A stretch of DNA of 64,000 nucleotides from Tropicimonas sp033101155 (GTDB lineage Bacteria; Pseudomonadota; Alphaproteobacteria; Rhodobacterales; Rhodobacteraceae), in contig NZ_JAWMPX010000008.1 of NCBI RefSeq assembly GCF_033101155.1, positions 62,001 to 126,000 of the forward strand, given 5' to 3'. A program made the position numbers and the translations under genes. The notes under the pieces were generated by a model. The model saw only the letters and a list, made by a program, of their open reading frames with translations. It searched no databases and was not told the DNA's origin. Of the stretch, positions 26,186 through 34,039 are shown one piece after another (positions within the stretch are counted from its first letter, which is position 1; every line of letters begins with the position of its first letter).

Positions 26186-26651
26186 CACCCTCTGGGCCAC
26201 GCGCGCCAACACCAAGGATCGGCACGTCGACCGTTACGTCACCACCGTCCGAGAACAGAAGCTGCAACGGATAACTCTCGCCCTTCTTCATCGGCGCCTG
26301 GAGCCGCATCAGCATGGCGTGCAACCCGCCGGGTTCCAGCGCGACGGTCGCGCCGGGACCAATCGTGATCTCGCCAGCCGGCTCCATCGAACTCACGCCT
26401 GCGCTATCGGTGCTTGTGCGGTGGATTTCCGGCATCATGGCAATCTCGGCCCGAAGGCCGGTCAGCGTGACCGGCTCGGACCCTGCATTGCGGATTTCCA
26501 TATAGGCAACGCCCGGACGGCCTGTGCCGATCGACGCCCGCGACCAGGCGTTTTCGATCACGACTTCGTCCGATCCGGCAAAAACGATGAGTGGCGATAT
26601 CGACCCGATGGCCAGTGCGGCCAGCGCAGCGAATAGGGGGCGGTTGTTCAT
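26172..26651 (-). CDS. PCu(A)C-type periplasmic copper chaperone
   Basis: 159 residues with an N-terminal signal peptide. The copper-binding motif H(M)x10Mx21HxM is recognisable: MMPEIHRTST, then a Met-containing segment (SSMEPAG), and GGLHAMLM. It binds Cu(I) and passes it to Sco or to CuA and CuB assembly. Start at the ATG at 26651, preceded by GAGGAA; the frame is open 11 codons further. It overlaps the downstream sco gene and follows the DsbA-like gene by 33 bases, so it is part of one operon. Confidence 0.9.
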   Translation of the reverse strand: MNNRPLFAALAALAIGSISPLIVFAGSDEVVIENAWSRASIGTGRPGVAYMEIRNAGSEPVTLTGLRAEIAMMPEIHRTSTDSAGVSSMEPAGEITIGPGATVALEPGGLHAMLMRLQAPMKKGESYPLQLLFSDGGDVTVDVPILGVGARGPEGDEAS

Positions 26652-26684
26652 GTGTTCCTCTTTCCGGGATTGCGCCTGCAGCAT

Positions 26685-27344
26685 TCAGGACCCTGTTCGG
26701 TCAACTTCAGCTGCGACCAGCGCACGTAGCTCTGCTTCGCCGAACGGATCGAGCGGTTGGCCATTGACGAAGAATGTCGGCGTCTGCCGGATGCCAACTG
26801 CCTCTACATCCGCCTTGTCCTGGTTGAATACAGCCACCACGTCCGGCGCCTTCATTTGCGATACAGCCGCTTCGACATCGAGGCCGGCCGCCCCGGCGAT
26901 GGCGCCAATCTTTTCGACTGACGGTGCGCCATGTGCAGCCCAGACATTCTGATTGACGAAGAGAGCCTCGAGCACCGGTTCGAAGACATCCTGCATACGG
27001 GCCGCCTCCAGAATCTTGATCGCGACCTCGGACGGATAGCCGTGAAACGGCGTGTATCGCAGGACCAGGCGAACGTCCTCGGGATATTGGGCCAGAATGT
27101 CTTTGACGATCGGGTGGAAGGCCCGGCATGCCTCGCAGGCGGGGTCGAGGAATTCGACGATCGTTACCGGTGCTTCCGCTGGGCCAAAGGTGGGCGAATA
27201 TGGGCGCTCCAGTTTCTCCAGGATTGCCGGATCCACCGTGGCGCCACCGCCATTGCCCGTAGAACGCTGCGCCCACCAGGCGGCACCGCCGAAACCCGCG
27301 ACAAGCACGGCCCCGGTCGAAAGAATGAGAGTTCGTCTGTTCAT
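26685..27344 (-). CDS. DsbA/DsbG-like thiol-disulfide oxidoreductase
   Basis: 219 residues. The N-terminal anchor or signal starts MNRRTLILSTGAVLVAGFGG, and the thioredoxin-fold domain has the active site FLDPACEACRAFHP (CxxC) and the cis-Pro region RQTPTFFVNGQPL. It forms or isomerises disulfides in periplasmic proteins. Its ATG (27344) is one base after the DsbB stop, so the pair is cotranscribed and DsbB likely reoxidises it. Placement between two sco genes and a copper chaperone suggests it keeps the CxxxC sites of those chaperones in a defined redox state, or repairs copper-damaged thiols (inference). Confidence 0.88.
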   Translation of the reverse strand: MNRRTLILSTGAVLVAGFGGAAWWAQRSTGNGGGATVDPAILEKLERPYSPTFGPAEAPVTIVEFLDPACEACRAFHPIVKDILAQYPEDVRLVLRYTPFHGYPSEVAIKILEAARMQDVFEPVLEALFVNQNVWAAHGAPSVEKIGAIAGAAGLDVEAAVSQMKAPDVVAVFNQDKADVEAVGIRQTPTFFVNGQPLDPFGEAELRALVAAEVDRTGS

Positions 27345-27345
27345 G

Positions 27346-27765
27346 TCATGTCTCCGGTCTGGCCGCGAACAGCAACCCTGTGATGGCTGCGAAAGCGGCG
27401 AATGATAATAGAGGGATCGGCACCCCGAGAAAGAGCTGGCTCTCACCGGTGCAGGATGGGCCGGAGGCAGTACAGGGCTGGATCGCCTCGGGAATGAGGC
27501 CGACAAAGAGGCCGAGGTGCCAAAGGGAGATGGCGCCCCCGATCAGCGCGAGGGACAGGGCGTAGGGGCGGATACCGAAATCGGCCCTCCAGGCGGCCAT
27601 CCCCAGAACCACGGCCAGTGGAAACATGAACGCGCGCTGGTACCAACACAGGGCGCATGGCGCCTGCTCCAGAACCTCGCCGATGAACAGGACGAGGAGC
27701 GACGAAAAAAGCGCCAGCGCCCAGGCGAGATAAAGAGCCGTTTCACCGGTCAATCGTGCGGTCAT
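27346..27765 (-). CDS. DsbB-type disulfide bond formation protein
   Basis: 139 residues with four membrane helices. The first periplasmic loop has APCALCWYQR (CxxC), which hands electrons to quinone; the second has IQPCTASGPSCTGE with the cysteine pair that oxidises the partner DsbA. Shorter than E. coli DsbB but complete in motifs. Its start overlaps the stop of the upstream sco gene by four bases. Confidence 0.9.
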   Translation of the reverse strand: MTARLTGETALYLAWALALFSSLLVLFIGEVLEQAPCALCWYQRAFMFPLAVVLGMAAWRADFGIRPYALSLALIGGAISLWHLGLFVGLIPEAIQPCTASGPSCTGESQLFLGVPIPLLSFAAFAAITGLLFAARPET

Positions 27766-28370
27766 TGTGCGATGTGCCTCCGAAGGTCAGCCAGAATGTT
27801 CTCGGCCGGTGTTCCGTATTGCCAGGATGTCACATAGCCCGCATCAGGCCCGAACAGGAACAGTTGGGAGGAATGGCTCATCGCATAGTCCTCTGGCGCC
27901 TTCGGGTCCCCGCTCCGCTCGTAGAAAACGTGAAAGCTGTTCGCCGTGCTGGATATCTGTTCCGGCGTGCCGGTCAGGCCGACGATGCCCACTCCGAAGA
28001 GCGGAACATATTCCGCCAATTCCATCGGCGTGTCACGTTCAGGATCGATTGAAACGAAGAGAGGCTGAACCGATGCCGCCGCATCGCCAAGGCCATCCAT
28101 CACCGCGGCGACTTCGGACAGCGTCGTCGGGCAGACGTCCGGACAATTGGCGTATCCAAAGAATACGAGCATCCATCGGCCTGCAAAGTCCCGCTCCGTG
28201 CGCACCATTCCCTGATGGTCGGTCAGTTCGAACCTGGCTTTGAACGCGTTGCCGGCTGACATTTCATTGTGGTCGTCCTGTCCGGCATCCCAAAGGAAAA
28301 GAACCAGCCAGCCGATCGCCGCAAGTGCCACGAGCCCCCAGAGGCCTTTTCGAATTGTGGTCAGGTTCAT
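27762..28370 (-). CDS. SCO1/SenC copper chaperone (second), promoter-proximal gene
   Basis: 202 residues: membrane anchor (about 10-28), thioredoxin-fold with FGYANCPDVCPTTLSEV (CxxxC) and the distal His in AMSHSSQLFLFGP. The paralogue at 25577 has the same length but clearly different sequence, so this is not a recent duplication. The ATG at 28370 was chosen because the signal-anchor starts there; no good ribosome site is visible and an upstream ATG-containing extension to 28451 lacks family character. It is first in the run sco-dsbB-dsbA-like-pcuC-sco-DUF411. A MerR-type promoter candidate lies just upstream. Confidence 0.88.
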   Translation of the reverse strand: MNLTTIRKGLWGLVALAAIGWLVLFLWDAGQDDHNEMSAGNAFKARFELTDHQGMVRTERDFAGRWMLVFFGYANCPDVCPTTLSEVAAVMDGLGDAAASVQPLFVSIDPERDTPMELAEYVPLFGVGIVGLTGTPEQISSTANSFHVFYERSGDPKAPEDYAMSHSSQLFLFGPDAGYVTSWQYGTPAENILADLRRHIAQ

Positions 28371-28402
28371 GGAAACGTGTGGTCCGTTGTTGATTGAACG
28401 AA

Positions 28403-28433
28403 CCGGTACAACCTCCACCCACTGTAGGTTCAA
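28403..28433 (-). promoter_or_regulatory. MerR-type promoter candidate for the copper/disulfide operon
   Basis: Read on the minus strand: -35 TTGAAC (28433-28428), 19-bp spacer beginning CTACAG, and -10 TACCGG (28408-28403). A near-perfect dyad ACCTACA-N5-TGGAGGT spans the -35 edge and the spacer. This is MerR-like geometry, with half sites closer to CueR-type operators than the CTACAG-N3-CTGTAG sites elsewhere in the island. Confidence 0.55.
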
Positions 28434-28507
28434 GCCAATTCCGAAAAACAATGGCCCGCGTCACAGCGATGTGAACATCCAGGACCCTTTGACTTGCCGT
28501 GTTCGAG

Positions 28508-28528
28508 AACCTACCAAGACTATAGGTT
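28508..28528 (+). promoter_or_regulatory. Inverted repeat in front of the MerR gene
   Basis: AACCTA (28508-28513) and TAGGTT (28523-28528) form a perfect 6-bp dyad with 9-base spacing, overlapping a plausible -10 (GACTAT) just upstream of the merR ribosome site. Possible autoregulatory operator. Confidence 0.4.
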
Positions 28529-28542
28529 TTACGGAGGCGCAC

Positions 28543-28971
28543 ATGCTCTCAATTGGCACATTGGCAAAGAGGACCGGGACCAAGGTCCAGACAATCCGGT
28601 ACTACGAGGAGATCGGATTGATGCCCGAACCGGGCAGGACCGCAGGTGGTCAGCGGCGGTATAGTGATGCCGAGCTGGACAGGCTCTCCTTCATTCGTCA
28701 CGCACGGCAACTGGGCTTCCCTCTCGACGCGATCCGGGAGCTTCTGGCCCTGTCAGATTCGCCGACCCAGTCCTGCGAGGAAGCGGATACCATTGCCACC
28801 CGCCAGCTGAAACTGGTTGAGCAACGGATCGACCGATTGCAGGCCCTGCGTACCGAACTCAAACGCATGATCCATGAATGCAGCGGCGGCAATGCCGCCG
28901 ACTGTCGAATTCTGGGGGTGCTGCGGGACCACTCGGAATGCCTGACCAACCACGACGAGATCGGGGCGTGA
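28543..28971 (+). CDS. MerR-family metal-responsive activator (ZntR/CadR/PbrR type)
   Basis: 142 residues. The N-terminal winged-helix begins MLSIGTLAKRTGTKVQTIRY and continues with the YEEIGLM and RRYSDAELDRL motifs; a long dimerisation helix follows. Metal-site candidates are SCEEAD near residue 78 and a C-terminal cluster HECSGGNAADC ... HSEC. This Cys/His pattern is that of Zn/Cd/Pb sensors rather than CueR. Start at the ATG at 28543 behind GGAGG; the open frame extends far upstream but runs through the divergent promoter region. It most likely controls the promoters at 21029 and 29856, and perhaps the copper/disulfide operon. Confidence 0.92.
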   Translation: MLSIGTLAKRTGTKVQTIRYYEEIGLMPEPGRTAGGQRRYSDAELDRLSFIRHARQLGFPLDAIRELLALSDSPTQSCEEADTIATRQLKLVEQRIDRLQALRTELKRMIHECSGGNAADCRILGVLRDHSECLTNHDEIGA

Positions 28972-29304
28972 GACAGCTCCAACAGGTTCGGAATTGCGCC
29001 TCGAGGATGCAGAACAATACGCACCCGCCTGGCCAATTGCCTCGAAGCCCGCTCCGTCGAGATCTGTGTCATCCGGATCAACACCGCTCAACTCTGGATC
29101 GACCGTCATGTGGTTGATCGGCGAGGTTGATGCAGGAATGAGGGTGGATTGATCAGATAGCGGACCAGTTTCCGACAGAACGGCCGTTGCGGTTCGTCAT
29201 GTTCTTCGGATTTCATGTTCCAATCGTCATGCTTCTCTCTATCTTCGATTGTGAATTTCCCTTGGTGACAAAGCGTCGTCGCCAGATCGATAGGAGAGGT
29301 ACCG
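28972..29304. other. Gene-free stretch between merR and DUF302 gene
   Basis: 333 bases without a credible frame. A good ribosome site (AGGAGAGG) stands at the right end. No MerR-type dyad was seen here, so the DUF302 gene may have its own promoter. Confidence 0.5.
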
Positions 29305-29691
29305 ATGAGCTATACTGTGAACAGATTCTTCGCGGATGCGGATTTCGAGGACGTTGATGAGAAGGTTCGTTCTGCGCTGGCCGACAAGGGCTTCGGTGTC
29401 CTGACCGAAATCGACGTCAAGGCGACGATGAAGAAGAAGATCGACGCCGATCTCGATCCTTACAGGATCCTCGGCGCCTGCAATCCTCAAATGGCCTACA
29501 AGGCCATCGGGATGGAGCCGCGCGTGGGCGCCATGCTGCCATGCAACGTTATCCTTCGGGCTGTCGATGGCGGCGTTGAGGTCAGCGCCATTGACCCGGA
29601 AGCCTCCATGCAGGCCATCGACAATGCCGATCTCAAGCGGGTTGCCGGAGAGGTGCGAGAGCTCCTGAAAGGGGCTCTGGAAGCGATCTGA
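29305..29691 (+). CDS. DUF302 domain protein
   Basis: 128 residues, all within the DUF302 fold: KGFGVLTEIDVKATMKKKID, RILGACNPQMAYKAI and MLPCNVILRA are characteristic stretches. Two conserved-position Cys residues are present. No signal peptide, so cytoplasmic. DUF302 proteins often sit with metal or thiol-stress genes, but no biochemical function is established to my knowledge. The context here is metal cargo beside a MerR regulator. Confidence 0.88.
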   Translation: MSYTVNRFFADADFEDVDEKVRSALADKGFGVLTEIDVKATMKKKIDADLDPYRILGACNPQMAYKAIGMEPRVGAMLPCNVILRAVDGGVEVSAIDPEASMQAIDNADLKRVAGEVRELLKGALEAI

Positions 29692-29855
29692 GCGACACCA
29701 GAAACTGAAGTTCCGATCTTTCTCAGACCCCGGCTACCGTGGGCCGATTGGTCATGTTTATTCCCGGGTACGACTGATGGCCGGACGTCAGGAACAACAC
29801 TCTCTGTCGCTGGCGGACGAAACCTCATGGGCATCAAGAAGGTTCCAGAAAGCCC

Positions 29856-29886
29856 TTGAAGCTACAGTCACTGTAGCAATTACGTT
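29856..29886 (+). promoter_or_regulatory. MerR-type promoter/operator of the transglutaminase-like gene
   Basis: -35 TTGAAG (29856-29861), 19-bp spacer with perfect dyad CTACAGtcaCTGTAG (29862-29876), -10 TACGTT (29881-29886). The -35 and both half sites are identical to those of the ATPase promoter at 21029; only the three central bases and the flank differ. The start codon is 28 bases downstream. Confidence 0.88.
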
Positions 29887-29914
29887 GATTGGAGATAGCC
29901 AGAGGATAGAATCG

Positions 29915-30688
29915 ATGACCAACGACATTCTCTTGAAGCCGACAAGGATACTGGATTTCAACGGCTCAACCATCAGGGACCTTGTTGATGCCCGTGGGTG
30001 GCGAGACTTGCCACAGGGTGACCGGATTGGGGCCGTATATGACTTCGTTCGCAACGAGATCCTGTTCGGCTACAATCGGTCAGACAGCATCTCCGCCAGC
30101 AAAGTCCTGGCCGATGGCTATGGGCAATGCAACACCAAGGGAACTCTTCTCATGGCGCTGCTTCGTTCAGTCGGGGTCAGGTGCCGGATCCACGGCTTCA
30201 CGATTCACAAAGCCCTGCAACGCGGCGTCGTTCCCGAATTGCTGTACCCGATCGCTCCGGACGAAATCCTGCACTCCTGGATCGAGGTCGACACGGCCCG
30301 AGGTTGGAAAAACCTCGAAGGGTTCATTCTTGACCAAGGGTTTCTTGGGAGCCTTCAGGCGCGATTTGCAGACACCGAAAGCCTCTGTGGTTATGGCGTG
30401 GGAACCGAATGCCTGAGTGCGCCCCCCGTTCAATGGAACGGCAACGACACGTATATCCAGAAAAGCGGAATCGTTGCGGACCTTGGAACCTTCGACAGCC
30501 CCGACAGGTTCTACGAGGCGCACAAGCAGAACTTCGGCCCGATGCGTGGAGTGCTCTATCGGCAAGTCGTGCGCAATTGGATGAACGTGCGGGTGCAGGC
30601 AATTCGGAAGGGACGAGTGCCAACCTTCCGGGGAAAAACCGACCATGGTCACGATCGGCCGCAAGCTGCCAAAGGTTCATGTTCTTGA
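29915..30688 (+). CDS. Transglutaminase-like cysteine protease-fold protein
   Basis: 257 residues. The transglutaminase core is visible as DGYGQCNTKGTLLMALLRSVG (catalytic Cys), ILHSWIEV (His) and the nearby WKNLEGFILD with the presumed Asp. No signal peptide is evident, so it is probably cytoplasmic. Start set at the ATG at 29915 after AGAGGA because the frame upstream (to 29777) passes through the MerR-type promoter. Bacterial relatives are peptidases, amidases or cross-linking enzymes. The sequence tells no substrate. Control by a metal-sensing promoter is the notable feature. Confidence 0.82.
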   Translation: MTNDILLKPTRILDFNGSTIRDLVDARGWRDLPQGDRIGAVYDFVRNEILFGYNRSDSISASKVLADGYGQCNTKGTLLMALLRSVGVRCRIHGFTIHKALQRGVVPELLYPIAPDEILHSWIEVDTARGWKNLEGFILDQGFLGSLQARFADTESLCGYGVGTECLSAPPVQWNGNDTYIQKSGIVADLGTFDSPDRFYEAHKQNFGPMRGVLYRQVVRNWMNVRVQAIRKGRVPTFRGKTDHGHDRPQAAKGSCS

Positions 30689-31611
30689 GGGACTGGAAGA
30701 TCGGCCATCCAAGCGGTGTGGCGTATTTCCAGATCATCCTTTGACCATTGCCTCGCCTTCAAAATCAACGTCGCGCATCTGCACCTGCATAAATCCGACC
30801 GCCGATCTGCGGTCTTTTCTGGAAAGCCGCGGGAAGAGCGCCAACTTCTTCTTAGTTCGGTTCTCGACAAAACAATTCAGCGCGTTTGCCCTTGGAGAGA
30901 TTGTCCGACGTCCACCCTTTGTTGTCGATCGCTGCGATTCGAAGCCTGGAACTTCGCAGTCGCAGCGAAGACCTGCAAGGTCGGCAATGCCGCCGCTGAT
31001 GAAACTCGAAGCATTGAATTGAGTGGGCTCACTAATGCCGTTTTCCGCGGTGTCCACGAACGGCGACTGTGGGCCGCTCACGCCGGTTGAACGTCAGCAA
31101 CGGCAGTGCAAACTTTTGCTCGAAGGAGAGTGCACATCTCCCTCACCAAGTGGCGAAATTCTTCAACCTTTCCGGTGATCGGAGTGCAACTTTTCACTCG
31201 AACCTACACTGATGCCATTCTCAAGCACGACGCCGAACGCTCTTATCCGCAAGAAAGGGTCGGCTTGGAATGATGACAGCCTGGCTGTACGAGCCGAAAT
31301 AAACCCTGCGCTGCTCCCGCCACTACGGAAGGGCGTTCTGGAAACGCCGGACAGGACAAGTCGCCCGAAGCCACATCGAGGCAATGGTGCGCTTCCTAAA
31401 AGCTTTCGGCGAGCGCATATTGGTGCGAGTTCCTCAACCGCCGAACCGCCGAAATCCACATGGGGCTCGCACCCTTGAGCCACTGAAACGCACTCTGCGG
31501 CGCCGAGATCGTTCGTATGGCACAACATCCACGGAGAAGACCGAGTGCCATCATCAGGTGCGAGCTCAACAACAACGCGCTGGAAATATCGCGTGGCGGA
31601 TCACCCCTCCT
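30689..31611. other. Gene-free stretch, island tail
   Basis: No frame here has protein-like composition with a ribosome site. Several short open frames overlap each other on both strands. Nothing resembling an IS or known gene was recognised. Confidence 0.5.
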
Positions 31612-31636
31612 AAAAAAATCGGCCGCAAGCGGCCGA
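31612..31636 (-). terminator. Strong intrinsic terminator for minus-strand transcription
   Basis: On the minus strand TCGGCCGC-TT-GCGGCCGA (31636-31619) is a perfect 8-bp GC-rich stem followed directly by seven T (31618-31612). No recognised minus-strand gene lies upstream of it until the dinB fragment at 32134. Confidence 0.8.
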
Positions 31637-31760
31637 GCATCCCGGTCACGCTCCGATCCTTGACGTCTCCACGCGCCCGGGATGCCGCCCGGTTCAAATG
31701 TGTCGAGTCTCTTTAGGAATTGATGCGTGCCCATGCAGATAGGCGGAGTATTTCATTGGT
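31612..31760 (-). ncRNA. Candidate small RNA ending in tandem hairpins
   Basis: Immediately 5' of the terminator (minus strand) is a second stem, GCATCCCGG pairing with CCGGGATGC (31685-31677 and 31645-31637), 31-base loop. Two consecutive stable stems followed by a T7 tract, with no protein gene upstream, suggest an independent small transcript. The 5' end given is arbitrary; no promoter was fixed. Confidence 0.35.
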
Positions 31761-32133
31761 TGGATCAAGTTGGCGAGAATCCAAGTGGGCACACATTGTC
31801 GAGACGAATGCTCATCGAGAGGCCAAAAATCTTCCCATACAATGCGGTAGCTCTGCGCGTTGAGTTCTATGATCCAAAGCGAGATAGTTTTCGAACCGCT
31901 TAGTCGCACAATGACTCGCATAATTACATCGAGGGTTTATCAACCTTGGAGGCGCGGTGATGCCGACGAGCCTCCGGAGTGTTGAGAGAGGTTCCACCTT
32001 TTCCGATGCTAAATCGGAATGCTTGGAGGCCGCTCAGGTAAGCAAGGGTCGAATTTCTAATGCTTCAGGAATAGTTATTCCTTTTCAAACAGATAGGGGA
32101 GAAAGCATCCCTAACACTGAGATGGTAGGTATA

Positions 32134-32550
32134 ATCGAGGAAGGCCTCGTCAAGGGAGAGCGGTTCGATGGTGGGCGTCATCTCCTCCATCAACGCCCGG
32201 ATCTGCCGGGACACTTTCGTGTAGATGTCGTGGCGCGGTTTCACCCAGACCGCCTCCGGGCAGAGTTTCTTCGCCTGAAAGGCCGGCATGGCCGAGCGCA
32301 CCCCGTAGAGCCGCGCGATATAGCAGCAGGTCGAGACCACTCCGCGCTGCCCGCCGCCGACGATCACCGGCTTGTCGGCCAGCTCCGGCTCCATCGCCTT
32401 GTGGACAGAGGCGAAGAAGGCATCGCAATCCATATGGGCAATGGACAGCTCGAACAACTCCGGGTGAGACAGCACGCGCGGAGAGCCACAGGCCGGACAA
32501 CGACGGCCGGTCTCGAAACTCTCAAGGCAATCTCGGCAAAGCGCGGACAT
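32134..32550 (-). pseudogene. dinB: DNA polymerase IV gene, 5' third only (truncated dinB)
   Basis: The minus-strand frame from the ATG at 32550 encodes a zinc-ribbon-like leader (MSALCRDCLESFETGRRCPA) and the Y-family polymerase start: HMDCDAFFASVHK, then VVSTCCYIARLYGVRSAMPA and, finally, EPLSLDEAFLD with the catalytic DE pair. Homology stops at residue 139 (32134) and a 23-residue unrelated tail follows. About 280 residues, including thumb and little-finger domains, are missing, so no functional polymerase can be made. The break coincides with the start of the AT-richer, gene-poor tail, and I take it as the right border of the inserted island. Confidence 0.88.
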
Positions 32551-32635
32551 GGCACTACAGTAGCGCTTCGCGGCCGATGCTACGAGAGCGAACCGCGCCG
32601 CTGCGCGGTGCCTCGGGGGGGGGAAAGGCGGAGCC

Positions 32636-33949
32636 TTACAGCTTGTCGCGCATGGAGTACCAGAGCATGGCCAGCACGAGCAGGGGCGAACGCAGCGCTG
32701 GTCCGCCGGGGAAGCGTTGCGTTGGCACGGCAGCCATGGCGTCGAAACGCTCGGCCTGTCCGGCGAGGGTCTCGGCGGCAATCTGTCCGGCCAGCGTGGC
32801 AAGTGCGAGCCCGTGGCCGGAATAGCCGGAGAAGCTGAGGATATTGCCGGCGAGCCGCTCGAAATGCGGCATCCGGTTCATGGTGATCGCCAGCGTGCCG
32901 CCCCAGGCATGGCTGAGCTTCACGCCTTTGAGCTGCGGGTAGATCTCCAGCAGCGGTTTCATCACCTTGGCGCGAATATCGGAGGGGAAGCGGTAGCCAT
33001 AGCTCTCGCCGCCGCCGAAGATCAGCCGGTGATCGTCGGAGAAGCGGAAATAGTTCACCACGAACTTGCTGTCGGCCACGGCGTGGTTGTTGCGGATGAG
33101 GCTCTCCTGTTCCTCCGGCGACATCGGCTCCGTGGTTGCGATGAAATTGTTGATCGGCATGACGCGGGCGGCAACCCGCGGCTCCAGCCCGCCGAGATAG
33201 CCGTTGCAGGCGAGGATGACGTGATCGGCGATGATCTCGGCCCGCTCGGTCCTGATCTTCGCCGGGCTCCCCTCGATGATCTCCACCACCTTGGAGCCTT
33301 CGTGGATACGCGCGCCCTCCGCCACGGCCATGCGCGCCAGCCCGAGGGCGAATTGCAGCGGATCGATATGGCCCGAGCCCATATCCAACGTGCCGCCGTG
33401 ATAGGCCGGCGAGCCGACCATGTGGCGCATCTCTTCACGATCCAGCGTGCGGATCAGGTCGTAGCCATATTCTTCCTGCAGTTTGCGCGCATAGGCCTGG
33501 GAATGCGGGACATAACGGGCGCGGTGATCGGCATGGACTATCCCGTCATGAAACGTCGCTTCGACCTCCGGGGCCCGCGACAGCTCCCGCACCAGCCCGA
33601 CCGCCTCATTGCCGATCTCCCAGAGCCGCCGCGCGTCCTCTTTGCCCATCATCGCCTCGAGATCATCCTGCTCGATGCGCTGGCCCATGGTCGCGTGCCC
33701 GCCATTGCGCCCCGAGGCCCCAAACCCCACGCGCTGCGCCTCCAGGACGATGACATCATAGCCCCGCTGCCGCAGGTGCAGCGCCGCCGAGAGACCGGTA
33801 TAGCCGGCCCCGATGACGCAGACATCCGCCCGAAGCGCGCCCTCTGCCGGAGCAAAAGGGGCGAGCGGCGTGGCGGTCTCGGCATGCCAGGAGGCGGGAT
33901 ATTCGCCGGGACGGTCATTCACGGTGAGCAGGTCGAGCGGGTGTGCCAA
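32636..33949 (-). CDS. FAD-dependent amine oxidoreductase (DAO family, PuuB-like)
   Basis: 437 residues. The FAD-binding dinucleotide fold is VCVIGAGYTGLSAALHLR (about residues 43-60), followed by VGFGASGRNGGHA, typical of the gamma-glutamylputrescine oxidase group. NILSFSGYSGHGLALATLAG near the C-terminus closes the FAD site. It oxidises an amine or N-substituted amino acid, with release of aldehyde and peroxide. The open frame begins with TTG at 33949; a GTG at 33922 is possible, so the exact start is uncertain. Nearby aminotransferase, PuuA-like ligase and a polyamine transporter support a role in putrescine use. A paralogue is at 43100. Confidence 0.87.
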   Translation of the reverse strand: MAHPLDLLTVNDRPGEYPASWHAETATPLAPFAPAEGALRADVCVIGAGYTGLSAALHLRQRGYDVIVLEAQRVGFGASGRNGGHATMGQRIEQDDLEAMMGKEDARRLWEIGNEAVGLVRELSRAPEVEATFHDGIVHADHRARYVPHSQAYARKLQEEYGYDLIRTLDREEMRHMVGSPAYHGGTLDMGSGHIDPLQFALGLARMAVAEGARIHEGSKVVEIIEGSPAKIRTERAEIIADHVILACNGYLGGLEPRVAARVMPINNFIATTEPMSPEEQESLIRNNHAVADSKFVVNYFRFSDDHRLIFGGGESYGYRFPSDIRAKVMKPLLEIYPQLKGVKLSHAWGGTLAITMNRMPHFERLAGNILSFSGYSGHGLALATLAGQIAAETLAGQAERFDAMAAVPTQRFPGGPALRSPLLVLAMLWYSMRDKL

Positions 33950-34039
33950 GTTGGAAGCCTTTGCAGGAGGAAGGAAGGGGGTTAGGCGCTATCGCTTTCG
34001 CCGTGATACTCTTGGGGGAGTGCGTGCGAAGGGGAGAGT

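Larger units (their letters stand above)
14225..32134 (+). mobile_element. Putative GInt-type genomic island carrying metal-handling genes
   Basis: The unit proposed here has three parts: the four-gene recombinase operon at the left (14289-19822), cargo (about 20700-30688) and a gene-poor, partly AT-rich right tail (about 30700-32134). It ends where dinB homology begins on the minus strand. This three-part layout is the one described for GInt islands. The left border is uncertain: it may lie just upstream of the first recombinase gene or include the ISL3-HNH gene at 12895. No flanking direct repeats were identified by eye, and the missing half of dinB is not in the window, so later rearrangement on the left is likely. 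Confidence 0.5.

Noticed and set aside
20792..29016. Shared 14-mer TCGAGGATGCAGAA at about 20792 and 29003 as possible attachment repeats
   Set aside because: A 14-base match is expected by chance in a 64-kb self-comparison and neither copy lies at a plausible island border.
31681..31700. GGTTCAAATG, resembling a tRNA T-loop
   Set aside because: No acceptor or anticodon stems can be built around it.
30645..31997. Several 60-125-codon frames in the island tail
   Set aside because: Low-quality composition, overlapping on both strands, no start signals.
32717..33985. Long open frame (422 codons) antisense to the amine oxidoreductase gene
   Set aside because: The opposite strand encodes a clear FAD oxidase. 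The antisense product is rich in His/Asp/Arg without domain character, typical of a third-position GC shadow.
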